This document shows, in pieces, positions 26,601 through 34,723 of a stretch of 64,000 nt of DNA. A model generated the notes under the pieces. It was not told where the DNA came from. It saw only the letters and a list, made by a program, of their open reading frames with translations, and searched no databases. The DNA comes from Candidatus Gastranaerophilales bacterium (lineage in GTDB: Bacteria > Cyanobacteriota > Vampirovibrionia > Gastranaerophilales > Gastranaerophilaceae): the NCBI GenBank assembly GCA_947587615.1, contig CANPYC010000001.1, positions 61,539-125,538 of the forward strand. Direction: 5' to 3'. Every line of letters begins with the position of its first letter. Position 1 is the first letter of the stretch. The position numbers and the translations under genes were made by a program.

Positions 26601-27593
26601 GATGTAATATTCAACAACTTAAATATCCTTGCAGCTGACGAAAGCCATCCTGAAAACACTGTAACTGATGTTCATACTAAAGGTAATATCACTACAAGAA
26701 AATATGGCGAACACCAAAAAACAGGTGACTATGAATATAACTTCCCGCAAGAAGCTAATTATGATGTTCAATTAAGTGATGATAAAGAACAAACAACACT
26801 TGATTTAAACAGCACTAAATTCAAAGCTCATACAGAAGCTCCAAAAGGAACTGACGGACACTTCAATACTAAAGGCAGCATTGATTTAAGAGTTAAGAAT
26901 GCAGATAATAGAAATGCAGGTATTGAATTAACCGCAGAAAACCAAGGCGGTTGGGATCAAGCTTCAGGTAAAGGCGAAGGTCCTGAAATTCATTTGGACG
27001 CTGAAGATAATAATTTATCAATTTCAAGACTTGTTACAGATAAGTTAACCTTAGACGAAAACGACAACTTGCACGCAGCACCTGTTGAATTAACAGAAGA
27101 AGAAAAGAAATTCTTCCCTGATGATAAAACAGCTAATGCTAAGGGTTATATTGAAGTAAGAGATTACGAAGGATTCAACTTTGATGATAGCTTAGATGAT
27201 GATACTCCTACAAATCCTAATATGGATTATACGGGTCACTATCAACCGGGCGAAAGAGAACTTTCTGATGGTTCTAAACAACCTACAAAAGAAAAACATA
27301 CATTCAAAGATGATAAGACAGGTGATGAATTCTTATTAGATTATACAAGACCTGACTTTGAATGCCAGACTGAACCGGAAATTCCGACACAACCTGAAAT
27401 TCCAAGTCTCGATGGAGCTGATTCATACATAGCTCAACAAAAAATACCCAGAGAACAGGTTGAAATTTCTAAAACATCTAAAGTTTCCGATAATACGGTA
27501 GATCAAACTTCAAATATCATGTCGGCTGCTGCTAAAGTTGAATTAGGAGATGAAACAGAAGCTACATACGACGATGATGACGATTTAGAATAA
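23628..27593 (+). CDS. Two-partner secretion exoprotein (TpsA, filamentous hemagglutinin-like)
   Basis: Large secreted surface protein, probably an adhesin or similar beta-helix. I start at ATG 23628 (1,321 aa), behind AAAGGGA, not at 23607. The signal peptide ends near SFAF. The TPS domain follows (about 30-160) with VSGHTGNVTFG, QVDWNTFNV, INRVLGG and the hallmark NPAGVIFG (NPNGI in FhaB). The body is a series of degenerate repeats of the kind (D/N)STVKAG..V.I.A, rich in Asn, Asp, Thr and Lys, as expected for a right-handed beta-helix. The C terminus is Pro/Glu-rich and ends in an acidic tail (YDDDDDLE). No C-terminal toxin domain (CdiA type) is visible. An exact 198-bp tandem repeat lies within. 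Confidence 0.9.
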   Translation: MNQFKKRVTAFTAMLAFLSLTQLPSFAFMPGDVSGHTGNVTFGHQDASDNRGEVNLNGGRGAVGQVDWNTFNVNKDQHLSFGFSSTSQTMINRVLGGQLSSIMGKISSHCTVGSCPDHLSTSKVILINPAGVIFGNGSQVDLNSFTVSTFDFRGAKNLKDMNDTEKDTYQKQTLNVISPYKELNKGLTTYADGKVAAGSINFDSTYKDAFNKAGIGEVANKEGEIKLDGTTFADFKDDFNSFESFNKHKSVGLVGDKITYKDSIIRTGDNKNYYNNTSSFSNVRIITADGVTFSYVENGEINGEKIQEGTKQRSIDINNEHLAQNNKFASADTDQGIRSGYIHIANKSGKNSDVSIKNTIIRGTKLVNTETGDIFIEGQGDVNIDNSRLQVVHVDKDTQDDIEGKILVSAGEDLNVNDSLLISAGSTNTNTDTGSITLYATNDANIKESEILARGNATVSAGKNIKLEHSMIQGADTLEPTPAENITLTAGESITADNSVLNATKDITVKVAKKNELTGKIDSKNSTFFARSGKVSLQSKDTTLENSNLVYNDLKFYNDGTTGENNVTFKGDSTLMHTSSDKKTVDNNINIETNGNLTFDNATVKSGNIKLEYKKQDSEEYGLEGPFAFEKDKSPQAYNTYRVTVDKTKGNNLNAKSTNHDVIVKNNSNLDFNNNVNITAAAGKIDVDDSTVKAGGDAALNAKSINVTNSTVNGVKNVKLTATDGDINVNKKSNITSDGDATLLASNGGINVIEESTVKAGGDAALNAKSINVTNSTVNGVKNVKLTATDGDINVNKKSNITSDGDATLLASNGGINVIEESTVKAGNNVDIKAGAEDFTLDNSTVEAVDNVNIEATKGGLFTKNNAKVKAGKDANLKSYETIKFANDNGTDTNIGNTTTVQAGGNLNFTSTDGNIVSEKTESAKLEYNGRLKFEATKGSNVFTSKDSLKSEKVDYVAGVENKFTTKGDIQFVDSSLKAPKNTIDTTGEEGDVIFNNLNILAADESHPENTVTDVHTKGNITTRKYGEHQKTGDYEYNFPQEANYDVQLSDDKEQTTLDLNSTKFKAHTEAPKGTDGHFNTKGSIDLRVKNADNRNAGIELTAENQGGWDQASGKGEGPEIHLDAEDNNLSISRLVTDKLTLDENDNLHAAPVELTEEEKKFFPDDKTANAKGYIEVRDYEGFNFDDSLDDDTPTNPNMDYTGHYQPGERELSDGSKQPTKEKHTFKDDKTGDEFLLDYTRPDFECQTEPEIPTQPEIPSLDGADSYIAQQKIPREQVEISKTSKVSDNTVDQTSNIMSAAAKVELGDETEATYDDDDDLE
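25695..26090 (+). repeat. Two identical 198-bp tandem repeats inside tpsA
   Basis: The unit beginning TCAACGGTTAAAGCAGG occurs at 25695-25892 and again at 25893-26090 without a visible difference, and the first bases of a third unit start at 26091. Each unit encodes 66 residues (from STVKAGGDAALNAKS to GGINVIEE). The absence of synonymous changes points to recent duplication or gene conversion. Confidence 0.95.
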
Positions 27594-27611
27594 GATTGTT
27601 CTAATAATCAT

Positions 27612-27650
27612 AAAACACAACCGCCGGGATATCCCGGCGGTTGTGTTTTT
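27612..27650 (+). terminator. Strong intrinsic terminator of tpsA
   Basis: CACAACCGCCGGGA faces TCCCGGCGGTTGTG across TA in a nearly perfect palindrome, preceded by A and followed by TTTTT. It is the strongest terminator in the window and, by its A-run, could work in both directions. Confidence 0.92.
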
Positions 27651-27889
27651 GCTGAGATAAAATAATTAAAACAAAGTAAATCATCATCAAGTACTCTTTA
27701 GCTCAACTTTTTTACATCCCGCTTTTGCCTTTACCTGCTTAAATTTTATTTTATTCCCATCTTCAGCCCTCACTAATTACATAAAGAGGGATTATAATGT
27801 TGAGTTTCGGCAAGATTGCCACGGGCTGCACTTCCTTTTCCTCTTTTAATCTTTTTATTTTCACTCGCCCTCGCAATGACGTATTCTTG

Positions 27890-28301
27890 CAATATTCGCC
27901 TCACCAGTCATTGCGGCGGATTTGCTTTAGTTCTTAGCCTTAGGGAAGTCTTGGTAGCCGCAGGGTAGGCTTTAGCCGCCATGATTTAAGTTAAAAAATT
28001 GCAAGTCGGGTTTTAGGATGGTAGACTAAAGTCTACCCTACAATTATACCCTCGCTAATGGTGCGGTGGATAGACGATAGTTTTAGGATGGCAGACTAAA
28101 ACCTACCCTACAATTACAACTCCTTGTTGCAGGGTGGACTTTAGTCCGCCGTTTATAACTAATGCTTTATTTATTATGTCGTTACGAGGCGGATTTTAAC
28201 CGGAGAAACAGGGTAGCTTTAGCCTAGCATTACGCTTGAAACAAGTATACATTCAGCATAATTGCCATGGGTTAAACCTTGATAAAACTACGTTTTTTTA
28301 T
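27890..28301. repeat. Intergenic mosaic repeat cluster 1
   Basis: The gap between convergent tpsA and the WcbI-like gene holds copies of the 18-bp palindrome family: GGTAGACTAAAGTCTACC (28020-28037), a degenerate copy near 28090-28107 and GGTGGACTTTAGTCCGCC (28133-28150). Flanking modules recur in other clusters: a TGCGGCGGATTTG block near 27912, CCGCCATGATTTAAGTTAAAAA near 27977, and TTTATAACTAATGCTTT (from 28152) before TGTCGTTACGAGGCGGATT. The stretch 27651-27890 has no gene that I can see. Confidence 0.85.
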
Positions 28302-29516
28302 TTAATTCAGTTTTAATTCCTTGTCGTTTACGTTTTTCCAATAGTTATAAAATTTGCAATATTGTCTTACATATTCGTCAAAATCTATCGGGCAATTGAG
28401 TAAAGACTCATAAGGTCTATATTTTTTGCTTTCATCATCATCCCATTCAAAACCAAAATATTTTTTAACCTGCGGATAAACAGGGGTTGCATGACCATAG
28501 GGAGTTAAATTCGTGTAATGAAAATTCGGATTTTTAATATTAAGCATTTTTGCGATTTGCTTTGCGTATTCAATAAAAATTTGTATATTAGGATGTTCAA
28601 TATCAATAAACAATTGTTCATTTGTAAAATGTTCTTTAAGATATTCTTTTATTTTAACCTGACAGGTATTTTCAACCCTTTCAATTTTCTGCCAAAAAAC
28701 TTCAAGCAATTCATCAAGAAGTTTTGTATCAATTTCAATTGACTTTAAATATTTGATTAATTCTTCAACATTATAATCAGGGTTATTTTCAAGGTATTCA
28801 TCAATGTAGTTGTCTCTATACCATAACCACGAGCGATTGCCGACATAAAACCCGCTTTCAACCGCAGCTCTTACTTTTGAATTGTTTTGAGGATACATAA
28901 AAGCGCAAAAACCGTACATGTTTGGGATGTTAATAGCAGTGCAATCTTTTTTTAAATATTTTTTCATTTCTTCGCTTGAAGCAAAAGCGCCGATACTGTT
29001 TTGTGTTCTGATGTCTTGATAAATTACCAAATCCGCATTTTTTAAAACGTCAAAATTCAGCTCGTCTTGATTTAATTTCCATAAATCGCAGCAATGATAA
29101 AAAGAATACTCCTTACAAAACGTATAATCAGATTTTAAAAAATCCGCCGTTGCCCTTGCGTGACAATTACCCCAGTGAAGCGCAACTTTTTTATTATAGA
29201 GATGATACTGTATAAAGTTTTTAAATTCGACTAAACCAATCTCTTTAAATTCTTTCAAAGTATTGTCATAGCTTGAAAGTCTCGGATAAAAAACAAGCGT
29301 TAAAAAATCATCTTTATTATTTTTTACAAGGGTTTTAAATTCTTCAAGAGAAATTAGCGGGATATGTTTATATTCTTTGACATTTTCTTTGTTTTCAATT
29401 TTTTCATCGGGAGCGCTTGCAATATAAGCTATATTATCAATTCCATGGTATATTAAAAATTTTATAATATTTTGATTGTCTTTTTTACAGTCGGCGCAGA
29501 AGAGTATAAGTTTCAT
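28302..29516 (-). CDS. WcbI-like protein (putative polysaccharide acetyltransferase)
   Basis: The 404 residues resemble the WcbI family of capsule-related putative acetyltransferases: VALHWGNCHARATADFL (about 110-126, the family G-N-C-x-A block near the first domain's centre), then DLVIYQDIRTQN and INIPNMYGFCAFMYPQ. An N-terminal alpha/beta part begins LILFCADCKKDNQNIIKF. No glycosyltransferase or capsule genes are adjacent. The ATG 29516 has no ribosome-binding site; TAATAT lies 6 nt before it, a leaderless pattern. The end is bordered by the repeat cluster. Confidence 0.6.
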   Translation of the reverse strand: MKLILFCADCKKDNQNIIKFLIYHGIDNIAYIASAPDEKIENKENVKEYKHIPLISLEEFKTLVKNNKDDFLTLVFYPRLSSYDNTLKEFKEIGLVEFKNFIQYHLYNKKVALHWGNCHARATADFLKSDYTFCKEYSFYHCCDLWKLNQDELNFDVLKNADLVIYQDIRTQNSIGAFASSEEMKKYLKKDCTAINIPNMYGFCAFMYPQNNSKVRAAVESGFYVGNRSWLWYRDNYIDEYLENNPDYNVEELIKYLKSIEIDTKLLDELLEVFWQKIERVENTCQVKIKEYLKEHFTNEQLFIDIEHPNIQIFIEYAKQIAKMLNIKNPNFHYTNLTPYGHATPVYPQVKKYFGFEWDDDESKKYRPYESLLNCPIDFDEYVRQYCKFYNYWKNVNDKELKLN

Positions 29517-29565
29517 AAGACAATATTAAAATATTAAGAGTGAAAAATAAATCGTTTGTTCTAAT

Positions 29566-29593
29566 TAAAAACCTCCATTTAAGGAGGTTTTTA
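29566..29593. terminator. Intrinsic terminator of the small secreted protein gene
   Basis: AAAAACCTCC and GGAGGTTTTT form a perfect stem around ATTTAA. The flanks allow both directions; on the - strand it ends the gene at 29596-29898. Confidence 0.85.
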
Positions 29594-29595
29594 GT

Positions 29596-29898
29596 TTAGT
29601 TAAGTTTTGTACATCTTCCATATTTATAGAATATCTTAGCAGATTCCCATTGAGTTCTTGATACTTCTCTATCACACAATACAAACAAGCCCGTATCAAG
29701 GTCTTTAACCTTACAAAATCTTTGTTTTTCAACTTTGCAATTATATGTATTACCTACCCCGTCAGCCTGAAAGTATCTTGTTTTCAGTTCTTTATATTCA
29801 TCATCCTTTAAAACGTCTTTTTTAACCTTTGTTTTGGCTTCAACACTGATATTAGTAACAATTAAACCTAACATCAACAGCAATAAAACTTTTTTCAT
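29596..29898 (-). CDS. Small secreted protein, 100 aa
   Basis: A signal peptide (MKKVLLLLMLGLIVTNISVEA, cleavage near residue 21) is followed by about 79 residues with four cysteines (YNCKVE, RFCKV, LCDRE, GRCTK), likely two disulfides in the periplasm or outside. I do not recognise the family. AGGAGAAA precedes the ATG. It lies 19 bp after another exported-protein gene on the same strand, so the two are probably co-transcribed. Confidence 0.65.
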   Translation of the reverse strand: MKKVLLLLMLGLIVTNISVEAKTKVKKDVLKDDEYKELKTRYFQADGVGNTYNCKVEKQRFCKVKDLDTGLFVLCDREVSRTQWESAKIFYKYGRCTKLN

Positions 29899-29917
29899 TT
29901 ATTTTTTTCTCCTAAAT

Positions 29918-30367
29918 TTATTTACAATAACTATAATTTATTTCAAAAAGTTCTTTTTGGATTTCTTCTACTTGAGCTTTTTTGCTTTCTTTTATTTCAT
30001 CCGGATTGAAATTAGATTTTGCCAGATATCCTTGCGCTTTAACCAAATTTTGCGAGTACTCGGGCATTAAACTCATGGGAATTTTGCAAGCATTAAGATT
30101 TACGCTTCTTTCGCTTCTAAGGTCATAAGAAGTTGTATCAGGTCTTGAGAATAGGCAATAATCGGAGTCTATTCCGATTATTTTTGAATTATTTTCGCTA
30201 AAAGGCGTGCAGGTTTCAAGATTTTTATAAAACGATACGGAATTATCGCTAAATTCCTTAATAGTATTTTGATTTATATCAGCTTTAGCGCTTAGCGTTA
30301 ATGAAACGATCGAGAAGAAAAACGAGAATATAAAAGCTAAAATTGCCATATTTTTATTCTTTTTCAT
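29918..30367 (-). CDS. Secreted hypothetical protein, 149 aa
   Basis: The N terminus is a signal peptide (NMAILAFIFSFFFSIVSLTL, cleavage near SAKA, about 29). The mature part has four cysteines (ETCTPF, DYCLFS, NACKIP, SYCK at the end) and a Glu/Lys-rich C-terminal helix. I do not recognise it. AAAGGAAAG precedes the ATG and a well-formed promoter lies upstream. It is first in a two-gene unit with the other small secreted protein. Confidence 0.65.
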   Translation of the reverse strand: MKKNKNMAILAFIFSFFFSIVSLTLSAKADINQNTIKEFSDNSVSFYKNLETCTPFSENNSKIIGIDSDYCLFSRPDTTSYDLRSERSVNLNACKIPMSLMPEYSQNLVKAQGYLAKSNFNPDEIKESKKAQVEEIQKELFEINYSYCK

Positions 30368-30430
30368 AATCTTTCCTTTTTTTGTTTTTGGTATAACTTT
30401 AATTACCTTCTAATTATCTTTTTTAATAAC

Positions 30431-30458
30431 ATTATAGCAAAATCTTTACATTTGTAAA
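30431..30458 (-). promoter_or_regulatory. Promoter of the two small secreted-protein genes
   Basis: On the - strand TTTACA (30458-30453) and TATAAT (30436-30431) are spaced by 16 nt. It sits directly after the serS stop codon, with a leader of about 55 nt. Confidence 0.55.
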
Positions 30459-30460
30459 AT

Positions 30461-31723
30461 TTATATTACATCAAAACCCGTATATTTTCGCAGAACGTCA
30501 GGGATGATGATATGACCGTCTTTTGTTTGGAAATTTTCGCAAATTGCGGCTAACGTTCTTCCGACAGCCAAACCCGAACCGTTTAGAGTGTGAACAAATT
30601 CAACGCTTCCATCTTTTCTTCTAAATCTGATATTTGCTCTTCTTGCTTGAAAATCACCAAAATTAGAGCAGGAAGAAATTTCTTTATAAGAATTATATGA
30701 AGGCATCCACACTTCTAAATCATAACATTTTTTTGCGCTAAACCCGATGTCGCCTGTTGATAGGCATACTCTTCTATAAGGAAGCTTTAAAAGCTCAAGT
30801 ACGTTTTCAGCGTCTTTTGTTAATTTTTCGTGTTCTTCAGGCGAGTCTTCGGGTTTTGTCAGTTTTACAAGTTCAACTTTATTAAATTGATGTTGTCTTA
30901 TAAGTCCCCTTGTGTCTTTACCTGCCGACCCCGCTTCACGCCTAAAACAGGGGGTGTATGCCGTCATATACTTAGGAAGCATGCTCTCATCCAATATTTC
31001 ATCCTGATATATGTTTGTAACGGGAACTTCGGCTGTCGGGATTAAGAATAAATCCTCATCAACACATTTAAACATATCTTCCGCAAATTTTGGAAGCTGC
31101 CCCGTTCCCGTCATAGTCTTAGAATTAGCCATAACAGGAGGGAATATTTCTTCATAGCCTCTTGTTTGAGTATGAGTATCCAAGAAAAAGTTAATTATTG
31201 CTCTCTCAAGCTTAGCGCCTTTATCTCTATACAAAGTAAATCTTGTGTGTGCAAGTTTTACTCCTCTTTCAAAATCAAGCATATTAAGCTCAGGGCATAA
31301 ATCCCAGTGGGCTTTTGCTTCAAAATCAAACTTTGGAACTTCACCCCATCTTTTTATTTCCACGTTAAAGCTGTCATCCTTACCAATCGGAATTTCAGGG
31401 TCAGGGGTGTTAGGTATTCTTAAAAGAGTGTCTTTTTGTTTTGTATCAAGCTCGCTTAATTGTTCTTCAAGAGCCTTTGCATTTTCTCCGAGTTCTCTAA
31501 TTTCAGCTTGAATTGAAGTTGTATCAATACCTTGTTTTTTCATTTCGCCGATTTTATTTGACTCGGATTTTCTTTTTGCTCTTAAATTATCAAGTTCAAA
31601 TTGAATTTTTCTTCTTTGTTCATCAATTTTTATAACTTCATCAATTGATAAATCCGGATTTCTTCTTTTTAAAAGTTCATTAATTTTGTCGGGGTTTTCT
31701 CTGATTAATTTGATATCAAGCAT
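30461..31723 (-). CDS. serS: Serine--tRNA ligase
   Basis: Class II aminoacyl-tRNA synthetase. The 420 residues start with the tRNA-binding coiled coil (about 25-105, with [17 protein letters not shown] and the charged repeats) and continue with the catalytic core: motif 2 region [20 protein letters not shown] followed by [39 protein letters not shown], and motif 3 [14 protein letters not shown]. The ATG at 31723 follows the pseudouridine synthase stop by 2 bp, so the two are translated from one mRNA. Confidence 0.97.
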   Translation of the reverse strand: MLDIKLIRENPDKINELLKRRNPDLSIDEVIKIDEQRRKIQFELDNLRAKRKSESNKIGEMKKQGIDTTSIQAEIRELGENAKALEEQLSELDTKQKDTLLRIPNTPDPEIPIGKDDSFNVEIKRWGEVPKFDFEAKAHWDLCPELNMLDFERGVKLAHTRFTLYRDKGAKLERAIINFFLDTHTQTRGYEEIFPPVMANSKTMTGTGQLPKFAEDMFKCVDEDLFLIPTAEVPVTNIYQDEILDESMLPKYMTAYTPCFRREAGSAGKDTRGLIRQHQFNKVELVKLTKPEDSPEEHEKLTKDAENVLELLKLPYRRVCLSTGDIGFSAKKCYDLEVWMPSYNSYKEISSCSNFGDFQARRANIRFRRKDGSVEFVHTLNGSGLAVGRTLAAICENFQTKDGHIIIPDVLRKYTGFDVI

Positions 31724-31725
31724 TT

Positions 31726-32457
31726 TTACTTATCCTTATTTTCTCTTAATTTTTCCAAATACTGTTTTAATTCCTTAATTTGTCTTGGTTTAATCGGTTT
31801 TATCTGTCCTTTTTTTAAGGGTGCAAGTTCAATATTTGCATGTCTTATACGTTTTAAATTTAACACATTATAACCCAAAAATTCAAACATTTTTCTGATT
31901 TGTCGATTTAAACCCTGATATAAAACAATTTCAAAAAGTGTTTCATTTTTTTCTTCTTCTAAAATTGTCCAATCGCAATATGCAATTTTATCTTTTTCAA
32001 TTTCAATTCCTTCGCTAAGCTTATTAAGTTCTTCATCTTTTAATTTTCCATCCACTCTAACTAAATAAGTCTTTGCAACTTTAATTGAAGGATGAGTAAG
32101 CTCATAAGCCAAATTTCCGTCATTAGTTAAGATAATAAGCCCTGACGAGTCTTTATCAAGCCTTCCTACGGGGTTTAATTTTTGATACTTTTCATCCAAT
32201 AAGTCATAAATTGTTTTTCTGCCTTTTTCATCAGATTTTGTTGTAATGTAACCCGTTGGTTTATAGAATTTATAGTATTCTAATTTATCAGCTCTAATTA
32301 ATTTATCGTTAATTGTAACTTTGTCTTTTGTTCTAATTTCATAACCGAGCATTGTAACAACTGCGCCGTTAACTTTAACCGCACCCGATAAAACATATTC
32401 ATCAGCTTTTCTTCTTGAGCAAAAACCGCTTTGAGCAATATATTTATTAATTCTCAT
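31726..32457 (-). CDS. RsuA/RluB-family rRNA pseudouridine synthase
   Basis: Isomerises a specific uridine in ribosomal RNA. The 243 residues begin with an S4 RNA-binding domain (1-48, [20 protein letters not shown]), and the catalytic domain has [15 protein letters not shown] and [17 protein letters not shown], with Asp101 as the expected nucleophile, then [14 protein letters not shown]. Length and the S4 domain fit RluB/RsuA; the exact target (23S 2605 or 16S 516 equivalent) cannot be told here. The ATG has no Shine-Dalgarno, with TAATAT 6 nt before it. Confidence 0.9.
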   Translation of the reverse strand: MRINKYIAQSGFCSRRKADEYVLSGAVKVNGAVVTMLGYEIRTKDKVTINDKLIRADKLEYYKFYKPTGYITTKSDEKGRKTIYDLLDEKYQKLNPVGRLDKDSSGLIILTNDGNLAYELTHPSIKVAKTYLVRVDGKLKDEELNKLSEGIEIEKDKIAYCDWTILEEEKNETLFEIVLYQGLNRQIRKMFEFLGYNVLNLKRIRHANIELAPLKKGQIKPIKPRQIKELKQYLEKLRENKDK

Positions 32458-32601
32458 AGTTTAATATTATCATAAATTTAGCACAAATACTTCAGATATA
32501 TAAAAATGAAAAAGATAAATTTTTGCCTGTTTTTTATATATTTTGGCAATTTATTTTTAAAAAAAGTTTTTATTTATATTAAGAGGATAAATTTTGAGAT
32601 T

Positions 32602-33339
32602 ATGAAAAAAATTTTAGATAATTTAATAATTAATATTTTTAACAATATATATAAATTTCAGCAAAAAAAGCACCAAAAAAGAATGCAAAAGCTTAAAAAC
32701 TCTATTCTTTCGGGTGATATTGCGGGTGAAAAGTTTTACAGCTCAACAAATGCCACTTTAACAATTAAAAATAATTCGGATGTTGAAAAAAAAGCAAACA
32801 AAGAAAAAATAGAAAGCTTAATAAACTCTGTTTTGAAAAATTCAAAAGACGACCCTAAAAAGCTTTATGACTATATCAGACAAGCTAAAACAAAGGTTTA
32901 TATTTTAAAGTATGCAGACAAATTTCTTAACTTAATCAAAGAAAAAGAAGGCTTTATCTACCCCAAAAAAGGTTTTAGCGCTCTTTATCTCAATTTAATT
33001 TTAGAACATAAAATTTCTTTTAAAACGGATGAACTCTTTGTTTTAAGAAGTTATGACATTAATTTATATGCTTATATCTATCAGTTTTATAACTGGTATT
33101 GCTATAAAATGAAGCTAAAAGGGTATGAAGAAGATACTCAGAATAAATTTAAAAATGTTTTTGATATTTGTGAAACAGATAAAATCAATCTTCTTTCCCC
33201 TGAAGAAATATTAACTCTTAAAGGCGCAATCAGAAGGGATATTGAAGCAATTAATTTTGTTTTGGATTTTGTTAAAAACAAAAAAATTGCAAAAAGAAAC
33301 CATGACAAAATTAAACAAGGCGTTGCAATAAGGGTCTGA
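32602..33339 (+). CDS. Hypothetical protein, 245 aa
   Basis: I do not recognise it. The protein is Lys-rich and mainly helical, with a possible amphipathic N-terminal helix (MKKILDNLIINIFNNIYKF) and no signal peptide or cysteine cluster. The start at 32602 is chosen because AAGAGGA lies upstream and the extra residues from 32506 look like AT-rich untranslated DNA. It ends 3 bp from the stop of the convergent sugar-binding protein gene. Confidence 0.6.
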   Translation: MKKILDNLIINIFNNIYKFQQKKHQKRMQKLKNSILSGDIAGEKFYSSTNATLTIKNNSDVEKKANKEKIESLINSVLKNSKDDPKKLYDYIRQAKTKVYILKYADKFLNLIKEKEGFIYPKKGFSALYLNLILEHKISFKTDELFVLRSYDINLYAYIYQFYNWYCYKMKLKGYEEDTQNKFKNVFDICETDKINLLSPEEILTLKGAIRRDIEAINFVLDFVKNKKIAKRNHDKIKQGVAIRV

Positions 33340-33342
33340 TTT

Positions 33343-34590
33343 TTAGTTACTTTGCAAGGTTTTAATCTCGCTTGAGAGTGAATTTATTTTTTCTTTGATA
33401 AAATTTTCATCAGAATTATTATTAAGCAAAATTTCTTCAAAAGTTTTGTTTATTGTTTCATTAAGCGTTTTTTTATTATTCTCGCCAAAAGTTACATTGT
33501 TAAGCTTGTTAAGTTGAAGAGCACTGATACATCTTGATTTATCAACTAAATCCGATGAACAATTTTTAAAAAAGTCGTCTTGAAGAGCATATTTATTTGC
33601 GCTTAAAACATTTGTCAATTTTGACAATTCAAGCTGATTATCTTTGTTTGTTAAGCTTGAGATAAATTCTTTTGCAAGAAGCTTATTTTTTGCTTTTTTT
33701 GGGATGATTAAATTCATTAAAGCAATGTCATAAGCGCCACCGGGAGAAGTTAATTGATTGGATATTTCCGATTTTGAATAGATATCGGGTGCATTTTGTT
33801 TAATCATATTAACGAAATTTGCCCCCGCAACAATAATAAGCGCTTGATTTGACATATATTTTTCGACAATTTCTCTATGATTTGATGATAAAACATCTTT
33901 AGGCATATAATTTTGCTTGTACATTTCATTAAACATTCTAAAAAGTTCAAGCGCTTTTTGTTTTTCGGCTTCGCTTTGAAGGGTTGATATGTTATATTTG
34001 TTTAAAATTTTAGCTAAAGTATCGTTTTCGTTCAAATTTGAAGCAAATAAAGGCGTATTGGAGCAACCTTGCAAATTTTTTGCCGTTGAATAAAGCTCGT
34101 CATAAGTTTTTATAAAGTCTTTATTTTTAAGACATTTATTATAAATTTCTTTGTTATAAACTGTTATCGAACTTGTTGCATAAAAAGGCAGGGCATAAAT
34201 TTTTCCTTTGTATTTTAATTTATCAACAAGACTTTCTTGATAATCTTTTGCTTCTTCTTTGCTAAAAAATTCAAGAGCATTTCTTTGAGCTAAAAGCAAG
34301 GAAAAATCAGGGTTTAAATTAACAATATCAGGAGGGGTTGATGATAAAACAGAAGCAAGAGTTCTTTTTTGAGCCTCTCCGATTGGAATATCAACCCATA
34401 CAACCTTTATGTCGGGGTGGTTTGCTTCAAAATCGGCTATAATTTTATTCAGTTGTTTTTCATAAATCGGTTTAAGTTGAATTGTCCAAAAAGTTAGAGT
34501 TTTTTTATCCGATTTTTTGTTTTTTGTTATGATAAAAACACCTGAAAATAAAAATAATATTAATATGATTGAAATTATAATTTTTTTCAT
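33343..34590 (-). CDS. Extracellular solute-binding protein, family 1 (sugar ABC transporter type)
   Basis: Periplasmic binding protein of the UgpB/MalE type. The 415 residues have an N-terminal hydrophobic segment (MKKIIISIILILFLFSGVFI) without a lipobox cysteine, so it is either cleaved or remains as an anchor. Family-like parts are LTFWTIQ at the mature start, IIADFEANHPDIKVVWVDIP, SSTPPDIVNLNPD, YKGKIYALPFYATSSITVYN and LAKEFISSLTN. The permeases and the ATPase are not adjacent. It lies next to an MFS sugar transporter gene on the same strand (133 bp gap), which suggests a sugar-uptake locus. Confidence 0.85.
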   Translation of the reverse strand: MKKIIISIILILFLFSGVFIITKNKKSDKKTLTFWTIQLKPIYEKQLNKIIADFEANHPDIKVVWVDIPIGEAQKRTLASVLSSTPPDIVNLNPDFSLLLAQRNALEFFSKEEAKDYQESLVDKLKYKGKIYALPFYATSSITVYNKEIYNKCLKNKDFIKTYDELYSTAKNLQGCSNTPLFASNLNENDTLAKILNKYNISTLQSEAEKQKALELFRMFNEMYKQNYMPKDVLSSNHREIVEKYMSNQALIIVAGANFVNMIKQNAPDIYSKSEISNQLTSPGGAYDIALMNLIIPKKAKNKLLAKEFISSLTNKDNQLELSKLTNVLSANKYALQDDFFKNCSSDLVDKSRCISALQLNKLNNVTFGENNKKTLNETINKTFEEILLNNNSDENFIKEKINSLSSEIKTLQSN

Positions 34591-34723
34591 AGAATAATAC
34601 TACAACATTTAATAAAACAAGTAAAACCTTGTAACATTGATTTATAAAAAAATGCCGCTTGCAAAAAGACTTTTAGATAAGACTTATAAACAAGACAGCA
34701 TTACTTTTTAAATTTATTCTTTT

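Noticed and set aside
23607..27593. CdiA-type contact-dependent toxin
   Set aside because: No pretoxin or toxin-like C-terminal domain, and no immunity-type small gene downstream; the C terminus is an acidic tail followed by a terminator.
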